DNA of 64,000 bases from Bradyrhizobium sp. JYMT SZCCT0428 (GCF_018131075.1 NZ_JAFCLS010000022.1:62001-126000); one strand, 5' to 3'. Shown: positions 49,562 through 58,386, counted from the first letter of the stretch. A program made the numbers and translations. The notes: a model not told the origin generated them from the sequence alone.

Positions 49562-49660
49562 ATGAAAATCTACCTGCTGATATTGTTGATCGGCACCATC
49601 CTGACCGCGGTCCACTTCACCAACGCTCCGAAACGGCAGTCGGAAACCCTTCCGCAATAG
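49562..49660 (+). CDS. Tiny single-helix membrane peptide
   Basis: 32 residues: a transmembrane helix (YLLILLIGTILTAVHFT, about 4-20) followed by a basic tail (NAPKRQSETLPQ). CGGAGAGTGAC places GGAGAG about 6 bases before the ATG. Below normal gene-finder length, but the clean helix, ribosome site and location between a peptidase gene and a methyltransferase gene support translation. No homology claimed. Confidence 0.5.
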   Translation: MKIYLLILLIGTILTAVHFTNAPKRQSETLPQ

Positions 49661-49707
49661 GCTTTTCCGCTTCGTCTCGCGTTCGAGACATCAGTTCCTC
49701 GGCCACC

Positions 49708-50472
49708 TCAGGGGGTGGCCAACGGCAATATCCCCCTCCCCGCCAAAATCTCCTGCACCGCTTTATTGGGCACCCCTCGCTCATCATTGAGCATCAGTCC
49801 GGCATGAATTCGAGTCGGCGCGCGCCCGCCCTTGGTGGCGCGAACCAGGATTCGATTCGCAGGCGCCTTCACATCGCCGTGAATGGGCAAAATTTCCAGA
49901 CTGCCAAAACCGTGATCGAGCGCCGCCAGCACCTCGGCAATTCCGTCGGCGCGCCAGATCAGCGTCAGCATGCCCCTGGATTTGAGGATGCGGCGGGCCG
50001 CGTGACTCCAGTTCGAGAGCGTGGTGGATGTCGCGACATGCGCGATCCCGCGCGCGCGGTCCGGCGAGACCCGATGCCTCACGGAATCGTTGAACGGCGG
50101 ATTCATCAAAACGACATCGGCGCTATCAGGATGCAAGTTGACCGCGGCGTAGGCGTCGGCGGCCGCCTCGACATCGAGCACGATGACCTCGGCGGCAAGG
50201 GCATTCGCCTCGGCATTGGCGCGCGCCAGGCTTGCGAGACCGGCATCGATCTCGACCAGCACGAGGTCGACATCCCCGACGCGTCTGGCCACCGCCAGCC
50301 CTGCCGCACCAACACCAGCGCCAAGATCGGCCACGCGATTGCCTGAACGGGCCGGCGTTGCCGCTGCCAGCAGCATGGCATCGTGACCGGCGCGGTGCCC
50401 CGATTTCAGTTGCCGCAGGTGCAAGCTCCCGCCGAGAAACGCGTCCTCGGTGACATCGGGGGAATTACTCAT
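49708..50472 (-). CDS. Methyltransferase of the TrmN6/YfiC type
   Basis: 254 residues. SAM motif I is VADLGAGVGAAGLAVARR (about 48-65). The N6-adenine motif NPPFND (about 125-130) is that of TrmN6 (tRNA1-Val A37 methylase) and related RNA/DNA amino-methyltransferases. FLGGSLHLRQLKSGHRAGHD near the start is also a family hallmark (G-G-x4-Q-x4-R-x-G-xDA). The substrate is likely tRNA. The ATG (50472) overlaps the preceding DUF2007 gene by eight bases. Confidence 0.88.
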   Translation of the reverse strand: MSNSPDVTEDAFLGGSLHLRQLKSGHRAGHDAMLLAAATPARSGNRVADLGAGVGAAGLAVARRVGDVDLVLVEIDAGLASLARANAEANALAAEVIVLDVEAAADAYAAVNLHPDSADVVLMNPPFNDSVRHRVSPDRARGIAHVATSTTLSNWSHAARRILKSRGMLTLIWRADGIAEVLAALDHGFGSLEILPIHGDVKAPANRILVRATKGGRAPTRIHAGLMLNDERGVPNKAVQEILAGRGILPLATP

Positions 50473-50692
50473 CCGCCCGCAATTCATGGGCAAGCCCGGC
50501 ATCGGTCAGAAGCTGGCGCGCCTCGCGGTTGTCGTCCTCATGGACCAGGATGCGGCGTGGCAGCACGCCGAGCGATCCCTCGATGATGCTCATGTTCTGG
50601 TCGAGCACCAGATGATGGATATTGGCGCCGTCGAGCAGCGCGCCGACCGCGGAAACCAGCACAATATCGTTGGTCCGAACCAATTCCCGCAA
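50465..50692 (-). CDS. DUF2007 small protein
   Basis: 75 residues. MRELVRTNDIVLVSAVGALL, HHLVLDQNMSIIEGSLG and LPRRILVHEDDNREARQLL match the DUF2007 family (putative signal-transducing proteins) almost without gaps. The start is a TTG, seven bases after the strong ribosome site AAGGAGG. The TTG is the family start, and no ATG fits. It shares eight bases with the methyltransferase gene, so the two are coupled. Divergent from the polyprenyl synthase. Confidence 0.88.
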   Translation of the reverse strand: MRELVRTNDIVLVSAVGALLDGANIHHLVLDQNMSIIEGSLGVLPRRILVHEDDNREARQLLTDAGLAHELRADE

Positions 50693-50825
50693 TTTGCGCC
50701 CTCCTTAGGCCGGCCCGGTCCAAGGCCGGCTGGTACCTGTCAACCACTGCCTGCCCTTGCCGCTTCAGCCTGCACTTTCTATTGTAGATAAGGATAGTGC
50801 GAATTGGCCAGATTTGGAGACCCGC

Positions 50826-51833
50826 GTGGCGGTTATTGTACCCTTCGAAAGCCCAAACGCTTCGATCGATGAGCTGGTCGGGCTCGTCGCCGCCGACATG
50901 GAGCGGGTCAACGCCACGATCCTGTCGCGGACCGGTTCCGAAGTCACCATGATTCCCGAGGTCGCCAACCATTTGATCTCCTCCGGGGGAAAACGGCTGC
51001 GCCCGATGCTGACGCTGGCGATGGCCGGTCTCACCGGCTATTCCGGCGACGGCCATATCAAGCTCGCCGCCTCGGTCGAGTTCATGCATACCGCAACCCT
51101 GCTCCACGACGACGTGGTCGACGAGAGCGAATTACGGCGTGGCAAATTGTCCGCGCGGATGCTGTGGGGCAATGAGGCCAGCGTGCTGGTCGGCGACTTC
51201 CTGCTCGGCCAGGCCTTCCGCATGATGGTCGAGGTCGGCTCGTTGCGGGCGCTCGACATCCTGTCTTCGGCGGCCGCCACCATCGCCGAGGGCGAGGTGA
51301 TGCAGCTCGCCGCGGCCAAAAACACCGCGACCACCGAGGACGAATATCTCGCTGTGATCCGCGGCAAGACCGCGGAATTGTTCGCGGCCGCCTGCGAGGT
51401 CGGTCCCGTCATCGCCAACCGGCCGAAGGCCGAGCAGACCGCGTGCCGCTCGGTCGGCATGAATCTCGGCATCGCGTTCCAGCTCGTGGACGACGTGCTG
51501 GACTACGGCGGCAAATCGGCAAAACTCGGCAAGAACGTCGGCGACGATTTCCGCGAGGGCAAGATCACGCTGCCGGTGGTGCTGGCGTTCCGCCGCGGCA
51601 ACGCCTCTGAACGCGCGTTCTGGGTCAAGGCGCTGGAGCGCGGCGAGATCGGCGCCAATGATCTCGATCACGCCATCGGGTTGATGACCAAGCATCGCGC
51701 TCTGGAAGACACGATCAGCCGCGCCCATCATTACGGCGCGATGGCCGTCGATGCGCTGGCGCTGTTCCCGGCCTCGCCGATGAAGACCGCGCTCGAGCAG
51801 GTCGTGGCGTTCTGCCTCGCGCGCTCGCATTGA
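50826..51833 (+). CDS. ispB: Polyprenyl diphosphate synthase (octaprenyl/decaprenyl type)
   Basis: 335 residues. First aspartate-rich motif LLHDDVVDE (93-100, Asp95/96/99) and second LVDDVLDY (220-227, Asp222/223/226), with GGKRLRP (54-60) for IPP binding. The small residue at the fifth position before the first DDxxD fits long-chain products. Makes the ubiquinone side chain; alphaproteobacteria usually use Q10, so decaprenyl is likely. The start is a GTG with GGAGA 6 bases upstream; the frame is open 23 more codons upstream without such a site. Confidence 0.9.
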   Translation: MAVIVPFESPNASIDELVGLVAADMERVNATILSRTGSEVTMIPEVANHLISSGGKRLRPMLTLAMAGLTGYSGDGHIKLAASVEFMHTATLLHDDVVDESELRRGKLSARMLWGNEASVLVGDFLLGQAFRMMVEVGSLRALDILSSAAATIAEGEVMQLAAAKNTATTEDEYLAVIRGKTAELFAAACEVGPVIANRPKAEQTACRSVGMNLGIAFQLVDDVLDYGGKSAKLGKNVGDDFREGKITLPVVLAFRRGNASERAFWVKALERGEIGANDLDHAIGLMTKHRALEDTISRAHHYGAMAVDALALFPASPMKTALEQVVAFCLARSH

Positions 51834-51849
51834 TGGCGTCGTAGGCTTC

Positions 51850-51933
51850 GTAGGATGGGTAGAGCGCAGCGAAACCCATCACTTGCGATTTTGCGGATGG
51901 ATGATGGGTTTCGCTTCGCTCTACCCATCCTAC
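51850..51933. repeat. Palindromic intergenic element, family D (copy 1)
   Basis: Arms GTAGGATGGGTAGAGCGCAG...GAAACCCATC (51850-51880) and GATGGGTTTCG...CCATCCTAC (51903-51933) are 31-base inverted repeats with one mismatch, around a 22-base loop. It sits 16 bases before the LysE exporter gene. Copy 2 lies just past that gene (52583-52664). Confidence 0.85.
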
Positions 51934-51949
51934 GGCAGGATCGTACTGG

Positions 51950-52579
51950 ATGAGCGGCACACAATTTTCGCTGTTTCTCGCCGCCGCGCTGATCATCGCC
52001 TTCGTGCCTGGTCCCGGGATCTTCTATGTCGCCGCCAGGACGCTGTCGGGCGGCCGGAAGACTGGCATCGCCTCGACATTGGGGACCGGGCTTGGCGGGC
52101 TCGTGCATGTGATCGCGGGCGCGCTTGGGGTGTCCGCGATCATCCTGGCCAGCGCCGAACTTTTCACGGTGCTCAAACTTGCCGGCGCGCTCTATCTGGT
52201 CTGGCTTGGTGTCCGGACGTTTCGCGAGGGCCGGCAGGCGATGGTGGAGGCGATCAGCCCGGCCACCGCACGACAGGCGTTTCGCGAGGGCGTGCTGGTC
52301 GAAGCCCTGAACCCGAAGACCGCGGCGTTCTTTCTGGCGTTCATTCCGCAGTTCATCGATCCCGCCGGCGCTCATCCTGCGCTGCAGTTCATCGCGCTCG
52401 GCCTGATCTCGGTATTGCTGAACACGCTTGCTGATGTCGTCGTGGTGATGATGGCCGCGACCGCGCGCGCGGGCCTGGTGCGGCGGCCGCGTCTCATTCA
52501 ACGTTTGCGACAAGGTTCGGGACTGTTCATTGCCGGGCTTGGCGTGTCGCTGGCGCTGGTGCGGCGGCCCGCGAATTAG
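51950..52579 (+). CDS. LysE family exporter
   Basis: 209 residues with six hydrophobic helices. The start SGTQFSLFLAAALIIAFVPGPGIFYVAARTL contains the LysE/RhtB motif PGPG. The gene is a one-gene module between two copies of the same palindromic element. Substrates of this family are amino acids and analogues; not predictable here. ATG with a weak ribosome site (GTACTGG directly before). Its base composition resembles the neighbours, so there is no sign of recent transfer. Confidence 0.88.
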   Translation: MSGTQFSLFLAAALIIAFVPGPGIFYVAARTLSGGRKTGIASTLGTGLGGLVHVIAGALGVSAIILASAELFTVLKLAGALYLVWLGVRTFREGRQAMVEAISPATARQAFREGVLVEALNPKTAAFFLAFIPQFIDPAGAHPALQFIALGLISVLLNTLADVVVVMMAATARAGLVRRPRLIQRLRQGSGLFIAGLGVSLALVRRPAN

Positions 52580-52582
52580 CCT

Positions 52583-52664
52583 GTAGGATGGGTGGAGCGA
52601 AGCGATACCCATCGCTTGACTGAAGCAAGTCCTGATGGGTTTCGCTTCGCTCTACCCATCCTAC
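52583..52664. repeat. Palindromic intergenic element, family D (copy 2)
   Basis: Arms GTAGGATGGGTGGAGCGAAG...CGATACCCATC (52583-52613) and GATGGGTTTCG...CCATCCTAC (52634-52664), 31 bases each with a few mismatches, around a 20-base loop. Starts three bases after the LysE stop and ends ten bases before the ispE stop. The right arm is identical to that of copy 1. Confidence 0.85.
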
Positions 52665-52674
52665 AAGCAGCGTC

Positions 52675-53559
52675 TCAGCTCAGCGTTCCCGCGTGCACCC
52701 ACCAGCCGGGATGCTCGCGACGGATCTTCTCCGCGGCGCGGCCGGCGTCGGCGGTGTTTTCATAGATCGCAAAGCAGGTCGCGCCCGAGCCCGACATCCG
52801 CGCCAGCCACGCGCCGTTGGTGGCGTTGAGCGCGGCGATCACTTCACCGATGACCGGCTGAATGCGCATCGCCGGGGCTTCCAGATCGTTGGCACTGGCG
52901 GCCAGGACTTCGACCCAGTCTTCGACCGAGGCGCCGGCTTCCGGCCAGTCGACGCCCCGGAAAACGTCGGTGACGCCGACCAGCAATTCGCCGCTACGCA
53001 GGCCGAGTGCCTTGAATACGTCCTTGGTCGGAACGGGAACGCAGGGGTTGATCATCACGCACGGCATGATCGGCAGGCTGAGCGGCGTCAGGGTATCGCC
53101 GACCCCGGTCATGTCGCAGGCACGCGAGGCCAGGCAGACGGGCACGTCGGCGCCGGTCGCAAGCGCCACCTCGCGCAGCCGCTCGTCATCAAGCGACAGC
53201 CCGTTCAATTTTGCCAGCAGCCGAAGCGCGGCCGCCGCATCCGCCGAACCACCGCCGATGCCTGCCGCGACCGGCAGCACCTTGTCGAGCGTGAAACTGC
53301 CGGACTTCAGGCCCGGCACCCGCTCTGCCAGCAGGCGCGTCGCCTTCAGCACCAGATTGTCCGACGTCTCGCCACAGGCCTGCGCCAGCGGTCCTGACAT
53401 TTGCAATGTCAGATCGGAACCCGGTGTCAGCGTCAGCCGATCAGCGCAGTCGGCAAACGCCACCACGCTTTCCAGATCATGAAAACCGTCGGTGCGGCGG
53501 CCGACCACCCTCAAGGTCAGGTTGACCTTGGCACGCCCCTCATCAATCAACGCCGGCAT
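52675..53559 (-). CDS. ispE: 4-diphosphocytidyl-2-C-methyl-D-erythritol kinase
   Basis: 294 residues of the GHMP kinase family. AKVNLTLRVVGRRTDGFHDL (about 10-29) is the IspE start motif. The ATP loop is LPVAAGIGGGSADAAA (about 94-109), and the third GHMP motif is RMSGSGATCFAIY near the C-terminus. It phosphorylates CDP-methylerythritol in the non-mevalonate isoprenoid pathway; the polyprenyl synthase 1.7 kb away uses its products. The gene starts 28 bases after the TPR gene and is probably cotranscribed with it. Confidence 0.94.
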   Translation of the reverse strand: MPALIDEGRAKVNLTLRVVGRRTDGFHDLESVVAFADCADRLTLTPGSDLTLQMSGPLAQACGETSDNLVLKATRLLAERVPGLKSGSFTLDKVLPVAAGIGGGSADAAAALRLLAKLNGLSLDDERLREVALATGADVPVCLASRACDMTGVGDTLTPLSLPIMPCVMINPCVPVPTKDVFKALGLRSGELLVGVTDVFRGVDWPEAGASVEDWVEVLAASANDLEAPAMRIQPVIGEVIAALNATNGAWLARMSGSGATCFAIYENTADAGRAAEKIRREHPGWWVHAGTLS

Positions 53560-53587
53560 TGTCGAACAAGCCCCCCAATGCCTTCGA

Positions 53588-55369
53588 TCAACCGCCCCTG
53601 CCGTCTTCTTTTTTCTTGTCGGCGGAAGCCGCAGACGACGTGTCCTCGGGCAGGCCGTTGGCGATCTTGGCCTCGATCTTCGGCAATTCTTCCGCCTCGG
53701 GCTTCAGGTCGCGGGCGTGGGCCCACTGGAACTTGGCTTCCAGCGTGCGGCCGACGCGCCAATAGGCGTCGCCGAGGTGGTCGTTGATGGTCGGATCCTC
53801 GGGCTTGAGATCGATCGCGCGCTCGAGATTCTTCACCGCATCCTCGAAATTGCCGATGCGGTAGAACGCCCAGCCCAGCGAGTCGACGATATAGCCGTCG
53901 TCGGGACGCTGATCGACGGCACGCCTGATCATCTTCATGCCTTCGTCGAGATTGATGCCCTGATCGATCCAGGAATAGCCGAGATAGTTCAGCACATGCG
54001 GCTGTTCGGGCTGCAGCTCGAGCGCCTTGCGCATGTCGGCCTCGGCCTTGCTCCATTGCTTGGAGCGCTCCTGGCAAATGCCGCGATAGTAATAGGTGAC
54101 CCAGGTGTTCTTGTCGGTCACGCCGGGCATCACGTCGATCGCCCTGGAATAGGTCGTCGCGCAATCAGCGAACTTCTTGCGGCCGCGCTCGATATTGCCG
54201 AGCGCCATGATGGCTTCGATGTCCTTGGGGTCTTCGGCGGTGACGTCCTTGAGGATCTTGATCGCCTGCTCGCTGCGATCGGCGGCGTCGAGATTGGTGG
54301 CGAGCTGAATCTGCGCGTTGCGCTTCAGCGGCGAACTCGCCGGCATGCGCTCATAGACCTTGATCGCCATCGGCGGCTTCTTCACCGACTCATAGAGATC
54401 GGCCAGCGAGAGCAGCGCCAACGGATGGTTGGGCTGCAGATATAGCGAGAGCTGCAGATAGACCAGCGCCAGATCCTCGCCGCCGCGGCGGGTCAGCGTG
54501 GCTCCGATGCCGTACAGCGCCTCGGCCGCACCTGCCTGCGCCGATTCGATCAGCGGCGGCATCTTCTTGCCGGCCCGCGTCTCGCGCAGCGCCTCCTGTA
54601 CCAGGGGATGCCGTGGCAGCTTCTTGTCGAACGCCTCGTAGATGCCGATTGCCGCCGCCGAGTCCTTGTTGCGCGACAGCCAGCGCCCATAGGCGTCGGA
54701 CACGCGCAGCATGGAATCGTCGAGCTTGTAGGCGCGCTCGAAGCGGACGCCGGCATCCTTTTCCTTGTTGGCGAGTTCCAGGATCATGCCGGAATGCAGA
54801 TCCTTGAAGATCGGATACCACTCCGGTCCGGTCAGCTTGTCTATATTGGCGACCGCCGCCTTGGAATCGCCCGCGCCGAAGCTGGCCCAGCCCGACAACA
54901 GCGTCGCGACTAGGTCAGTGATCGGTCCGCGGATCGACTGATTGATGTTGATCTGTGCGGTCGCGTATTTCTTCTGCTTCAGGTCGCGGACGCCGACGAC
55001 CAGCCGGGCCACGCGATTGGATTTGTCCTGCGTCAGAATGCGGTCGGCGAGCTTGACGGCCTCGTCGATGTCGCCATCCGCGAGCGAGGAGATGAAGGCG
55101 CGGTCGAGCAGCTCGTTGTTCTTGGGATCGGTACGCAGCGCCGATCGGTAGAACGCCGCAGCCGAGCTGGCGTCGCGTTCGACGCTGGCATGACGCGCGG
55201 CCAGATAGCTGCCGGACGTCGTCAGCGATTTCAGATCGCTCTTGCTCGGAAATTGCGCCGAATTGTCGCCGGTATGCTCGGGCGTCTGCGCCAGCAGCGA
55301 GCCGGGTGCGGCAAGTGCGGCGACAGTGACAGCGGCGATGGTCCAGCGATTGAAACGAGTGGAAAGCAT
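53588..55369 (-). CDS. Secreted or periplasmic tetratricopeptide-repeat protein
   Basis: 593 residues. A signal peptide covers about 1-28 (core WTIAAVTVAALAAPGSLLA). About ten TPR-like helix pairs follow from residue 55 to 565. The best ones are ALGNIERGRKKFADCATTYS, ADMRKALELQPEQPHVLNYL and LGWAFYRIGNFEDAVKNLER. The tail is acidic/lysine-rich. Similar TPR proteins precede ispE in many Rhizobiales, as far as I remember. The ATG before LSTRFNRW was chosen; 61 upstream codons are unlike coding sequence. Role unknown, probably scaffolding. Confidence 0.85.
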   Translation of the reverse strand: MLSTRFNRWTIAAVTVAALAAPGSLLAQTPEHTGDNSAQFPSKSDLKSLTTSGSYLAARHASVERDASSAAAFYRSALRTDPKNNELLDRAFISSLADGDIDEAVKLADRILTQDKSNRVARLVVGVRDLKQKKYATAQININQSIRGPITDLVATLLSGWASFGAGDSKAAVANIDKLTGPEWYPIFKDLHSGMILELANKEKDAGVRFERAYKLDDSMLRVSDAYGRWLSRNKDSAAAIGIYEAFDKKLPRHPLVQEALRETRAGKKMPPLIESAQAGAAEALYGIGATLTRRGGEDLALVYLQLSLYLQPNHPLALLSLADLYESVKKPPMAIKVYERMPASSPLKRNAQIQLATNLDAADRSEQAIKILKDVTAEDPKDIEAIMALGNIERGRKKFADCATTYSRAIDVMPGVTDKNTWVTYYYRGICQERSKQWSKAEADMRKALELQPEQPHVLNYLGYSWIDQGINLDEGMKMIRRAVDQRPDDGYIVDSLGWAFYRIGNFEDAVKNLERAIDLKPEDPTINDHLGDAYWRVGRTLEAKFQWAHARDLKPEAEELPKIEAKIANGLPEDTSSAASADKKKEDGRGG

Positions 55370-55664
55370 CACGGTTCGCCTAGCTCCAGGATTTATGGCG
55401 GAATCTTTTCGATAGCTCTCGAATGCGGACATACGCGGCGGCATCAAGGCCCAGCGACAATGCCGCTTTTGGCGTTCAACCGCAAGGATACGGGGTGGCG
55501 AATCGATCGGCAGCAGGGTCCCCAAGATCTCCCCGTCGGCCGCCAATTCCACCCATTTTAGCCCGCAGCCTCGGAAGACGCTTGTACTGTGGCGGTATCG
55601 TGGCCGGTACCGGGGTTACCCGGACACCTGCCGGCCCTCCGCCATTAAACTCACGTAATCGTGG

Positions 55665-57326
55665 TCACATCCCCTGGTAATTGGGCCCGCCGCCGCCTTC
55701 CGGCGGAACCCAGGTGATATTGCCGTTCGGGTCTTTGACGTCGCAGGTTTTGCAGTGGACGCAGTTCTGAGCGTTGATCTGGAAGCGCGGACCGGAAGCC
55801 TCCTCGACCCATTCATAGACGCCGGCCGGGCAATAGCGGTTGGACGGGCCGGCAAAGACGTCGTGCTCGGATGTCTTCTGCAGGTTCATGTCGGCAACCC
55901 TGAGGTGGATTGGCTGGTCCTCCTCATGGTTGGTGTTGGACAGGAATACCGACGACAGCTTGTCGAAGGTGAGCTTGCCGTCCGGCTTGGGCACGGCGAT
56001 TGGCGCATGCGCCCTGGCCGGATCCAGCGTTTTGCGATCCGGCTTGGCGTGCGACAGGGTTCCGAACAAAGAGAACCCGAACAGCGTGTTGGTCCACATG
56101 TCGAGGCCGCCGAGCGGTACGCCGATCAGGGTGCCGAACTTCGACCACAGCGGTTTGACGTTGCGGATCGGGTAGAGGTCCTTGCCGACCTGCGAACCGC
56201 GCCACGCATTCTCGTATTCGGCCAATTCATCATTGGCACGGCCGGCGCCGAGCGCGGCCACGAGGTGCTCGGCGGCGAGCATGCCGCTGCCCATCGCGTT
56301 GTGCACGCCCTTGATGCGCGGCACGTTGACAAAGCCTGCCGCGCAACCGATCAGCGCGCCGCCCGGAAAGCTTAAGCGCGGCACCGACTGGTAGCCGCCC
56401 TCGGTGATCGCGCGCGCGCCATAGGCCAGCCGCTTGCCGCCTTCGAACACGGTGCGGATCGAAGGATGGGTCTTGAAGCGCTGGAACTCGTCGAACGGCG
56501 ACAGATATGGATCGTCGTAATTGAGATGGACGACGAAGCCGACCGCCACCTTGTTGTCGTCGTAGTGATAGAGGAACGAGCCGCCGCCGGTCGAATTATT
56601 GAGCGGCCAGCCGAACGAATGCTGGATCAGGCCCTTCTGGTGTTTTGTGGGATCGATCTCCCAGACTTCCTTGAGGCCGATGCCGAATTTCGGCGGCTCG
56701 CTGTTGGCGTCGAGCGAGAACTTCGCGATCAGTTGCTTGGACAGGCTGCCGCGCGCGCCTTCGGCAAACAGCGTGTACTTGCCGAGCAATTCCATGCCGC
56801 GGGTGAACGAATCCTTGTGGCTGCCGTCCCTCGCGATGCCCATGTCGCCGGTCGCAATGCCGCGCACCGCGCCTTTTTCGTCGTAGAGCACTTCGGTAGC
56901 GGCAAAGCCCGGATAGATCTCGACGCCGAGCGCTTCGGCCTTCGGCGCCAGCCAGCGGCACACATCGCCGAGCGAGCCGATATAGCAGTGATGATTGTCC
57001 ATCAGCTTCGGCATCGCGAAACCCGGCAGCCGGATCGCGCCGCCGCCCGTCATCCAGTAGAAGCGATCGTCCTTGACCTGCGTCTTCAGCGGGCAATCGG
57101 CATCCTCGCGCCAGTCCGGAATCAGTTTGTCGAGCGAAACCGGATCGATCACCGCACCCGACAGAATGTGCGCGCCGACTTCGGAGCCCTTCTCCACCAC
57201 CACGATGTTGAGATCGGCGTTGAGTTGTTTGAGACGGATCGCAGCCGCGAGGCCGGACGGCCCGGCGCCGACGATGACGACGTCAAATTCCATGGACTCA
57301 CGCGGCGGAAGTTCTTCGGTGCTCAT
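55665..57326 (-). CDS. Electron transfer flavoprotein-ubiquinone oxidoreductase
   Basis: 553 residues. The FAD-binding motif GAGPSGLAAA is at 20-29. Cluster ligands are Cys499 (CPAGVYEW), Cys522, Cys525 and Cys528 (CVHCKTC) for the C-terminal [4Fe-4S]. GSGMLAAEHLV and the membrane-contact region lie in between. It passes electrons from ETF (fed by acyl-CoA and other flavin dehydrogenases, such as the 20.6-kb D-2-hydroxyacid dehydrogenase family) to ubiquinone at the inner membrane. The length is normal. ATG start. Divergent from the uracil-DNA glycosylase gene. Confidence 0.95.
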   Translation of the reverse strand: MSTEELPPRESMEFDVVIVGAGPSGLAAAIRLKQLNADLNIVVVEKGSEVGAHILSGAVIDPVSLDKLIPDWREDADCPLKTQVKDDRFYWMTGGGAIRLPGFAMPKLMDNHHCYIGSLGDVCRWLAPKAEALGVEIYPGFAATEVLYDEKGAVRGIATGDMGIARDGSHKDSFTRGMELLGKYTLFAEGARGSLSKQLIAKFSLDANSEPPKFGIGLKEVWEIDPTKHQKGLIQHSFGWPLNNSTGGGSFLYHYDDNKVAVGFVVHLNYDDPYLSPFDEFQRFKTHPSIRTVFEGGKRLAYGARAITEGGYQSVPRLSFPGGALIGCAAGFVNVPRIKGVHNAMGSGMLAAEHLVAALGAGRANDELAEYENAWRGSQVGKDLYPIRNVKPLWSKFGTLIGVPLGGLDMWTNTLFGFSLFGTLSHAKPDRKTLDPARAHAPIAVPKPDGKLTFDKLSSVFLSNTNHEEDQPIHLRVADMNLQKTSEHDVFAGPSNRYCPAGVYEWVEEASGPRFQINAQNCVHCKTCDVKDPNGNITWVPPEGGGGPNYQGM

Positions 57327-57450
57327 GTTCTGGTCTCAGCCCAATTGAGAACGGCTCTAAGGTTCGTTTGTTTCCGATTTTTGCGCCAAGAACAACCATG
57401 GAAATGGAATCTCAGGCGTTTCGCGGCGGCCGAATACATCCTAGATTGGA

Positions 57451-58287
57451 ATGATGTCCATCGCGCCCGAACCCGCCCCTACCGTTCAGCAATTGCTGGC
57501 CTTTTATCTCGAGGCCGGGGTCGATTGCGCGTTGGCCGATGACCCGATCGACCGGCTTGCCGAGCCCGACAGCGCTACCATTGCCGCGCCGCGCGAAACC
57601 ACGCCGCAAAGACTGGTGCGGGAAATGCCCGCGGCGGCGCCGGCAGTTTCGCGCAGCGAAATAGCGCCGGCGCCGGAAGCCGCGATCGCCTCGGCGCGGG
57701 AAATGGCGCGAACCGCGCCGTCACTGGAGGCCCTGCGAGCGCTTCTGGAGAATTTCGAAGGCTGCGCGCTCAAGCACACCGCGACACGGCTGGTGTTCTG
57801 CGACGGCAATCCGGAAGCGCGAATCATGTTCGTCGGCGAAGCCCCCGGACGCGACGAGGATATCGAGGGGCTGCCGTTCGTCGGCCGATCCGGCAAATTG
57901 CTCGACCGCATGATCGCGGCGATCGGCCTCGACCGCAGCAAAGCTTATATTGCCAACGTGATCCCATGGCGGCCGCCCGGCAACCGCACGCCGACCCCGC
58001 AGGAAACGCAAATCTGCCTGCCGTTCATTCAGCGGCAGATCGAACTGGTCAATCCGGACGTGCTGGTGACGCTCGGCAATCCCTCGACGCAGACGTTGCT
58101 GTCGACCCGCGAGGGAATCATGAAGACCCGCGGCAAATGGTTCGATTACGACACCGGCACCCGCTCCATCCGCGCCATCCCGACGTTCCACCCGGCCTAT
58201 CTGCTGCGCTCGCCCTCGTACAAGCGGATGTCGTGGCAGGATTTGCGCGCGATCGCGAAGGAATTGGAGAAGGTCTCCTCATCCTGA
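57451..58287 (+). CDS. Uracil-DNA glycosylase, type 4-like but lacking two Fe-S cysteines
   Basis: 278 residues. A low-complexity N-terminal extension (about 1-95) precedes the catalytic domain. Motif A is VGEAPGRDED (128-137), the PFVGRSGKLLD loop follows, then IPWRPPGNRTPTP (171-183), and motif B HPAYLLR near 246. Type 4 enzymes coordinate a [4Fe-4S] cluster by Cys-x2-Cys and two later Cys. Here Cys105 and Cys189 are kept, but the partners are Phe102 and Trp173. It removes uracil from DNA. The stop codon lies inside the family E repeat that follows. M2 three bases on is an alternative start. Confidence 0.9.
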   Translation: MMSIAPEPAPTVQQLLAFYLEAGVDCALADDPIDRLAEPDSATIAAPRETTPQRLVREMPAAAPAVSRSEIAPAPEAAIASAREMARTAPSLEALRALLENFEGCALKHTATRLVFCDGNPEARIMFVGEAPGRDEDIEGLPFVGRSGKLLDRMIAAIGLDRSKAYIANVIPWRPPGNRTPTPQETQICLPFIQRQIELVNPDVLVTLGNPSTQTLLSTREGIMKTRGKWFDYDTGTRSIRAIPTFHPAYLLRSPSYKRMSWQDLRAIAKELEKVSSS

Positions 58288-58380
58288 GGAGCCCGCACTT
58301 GCGGGCGTCTCGAAGGATTAGGCCCGGCTGTTGGCCTCATGGTTCGAGACGCGCGAAGACGCGCTCCTCACCATGAGGAT
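58277..58380. repeat. Dispersed palindromic intergenic element, family E
   Basis: About 104 bases. CCTCATCCTGAGGAG at the left and GCGCTCCTCACCATGAGGAT at the right are the inverted ends. GCGTCTCGAAGGATTAG and CATGGTTCGAGACGCGCG form inner arms. The uracil-DNA glycosylase stop codon (58285-58287) lies in the left end. The type is well known in Bradyrhizobium from memory. Confidence 0.75.
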
Positions 58381-58386
58381 CGGGTT

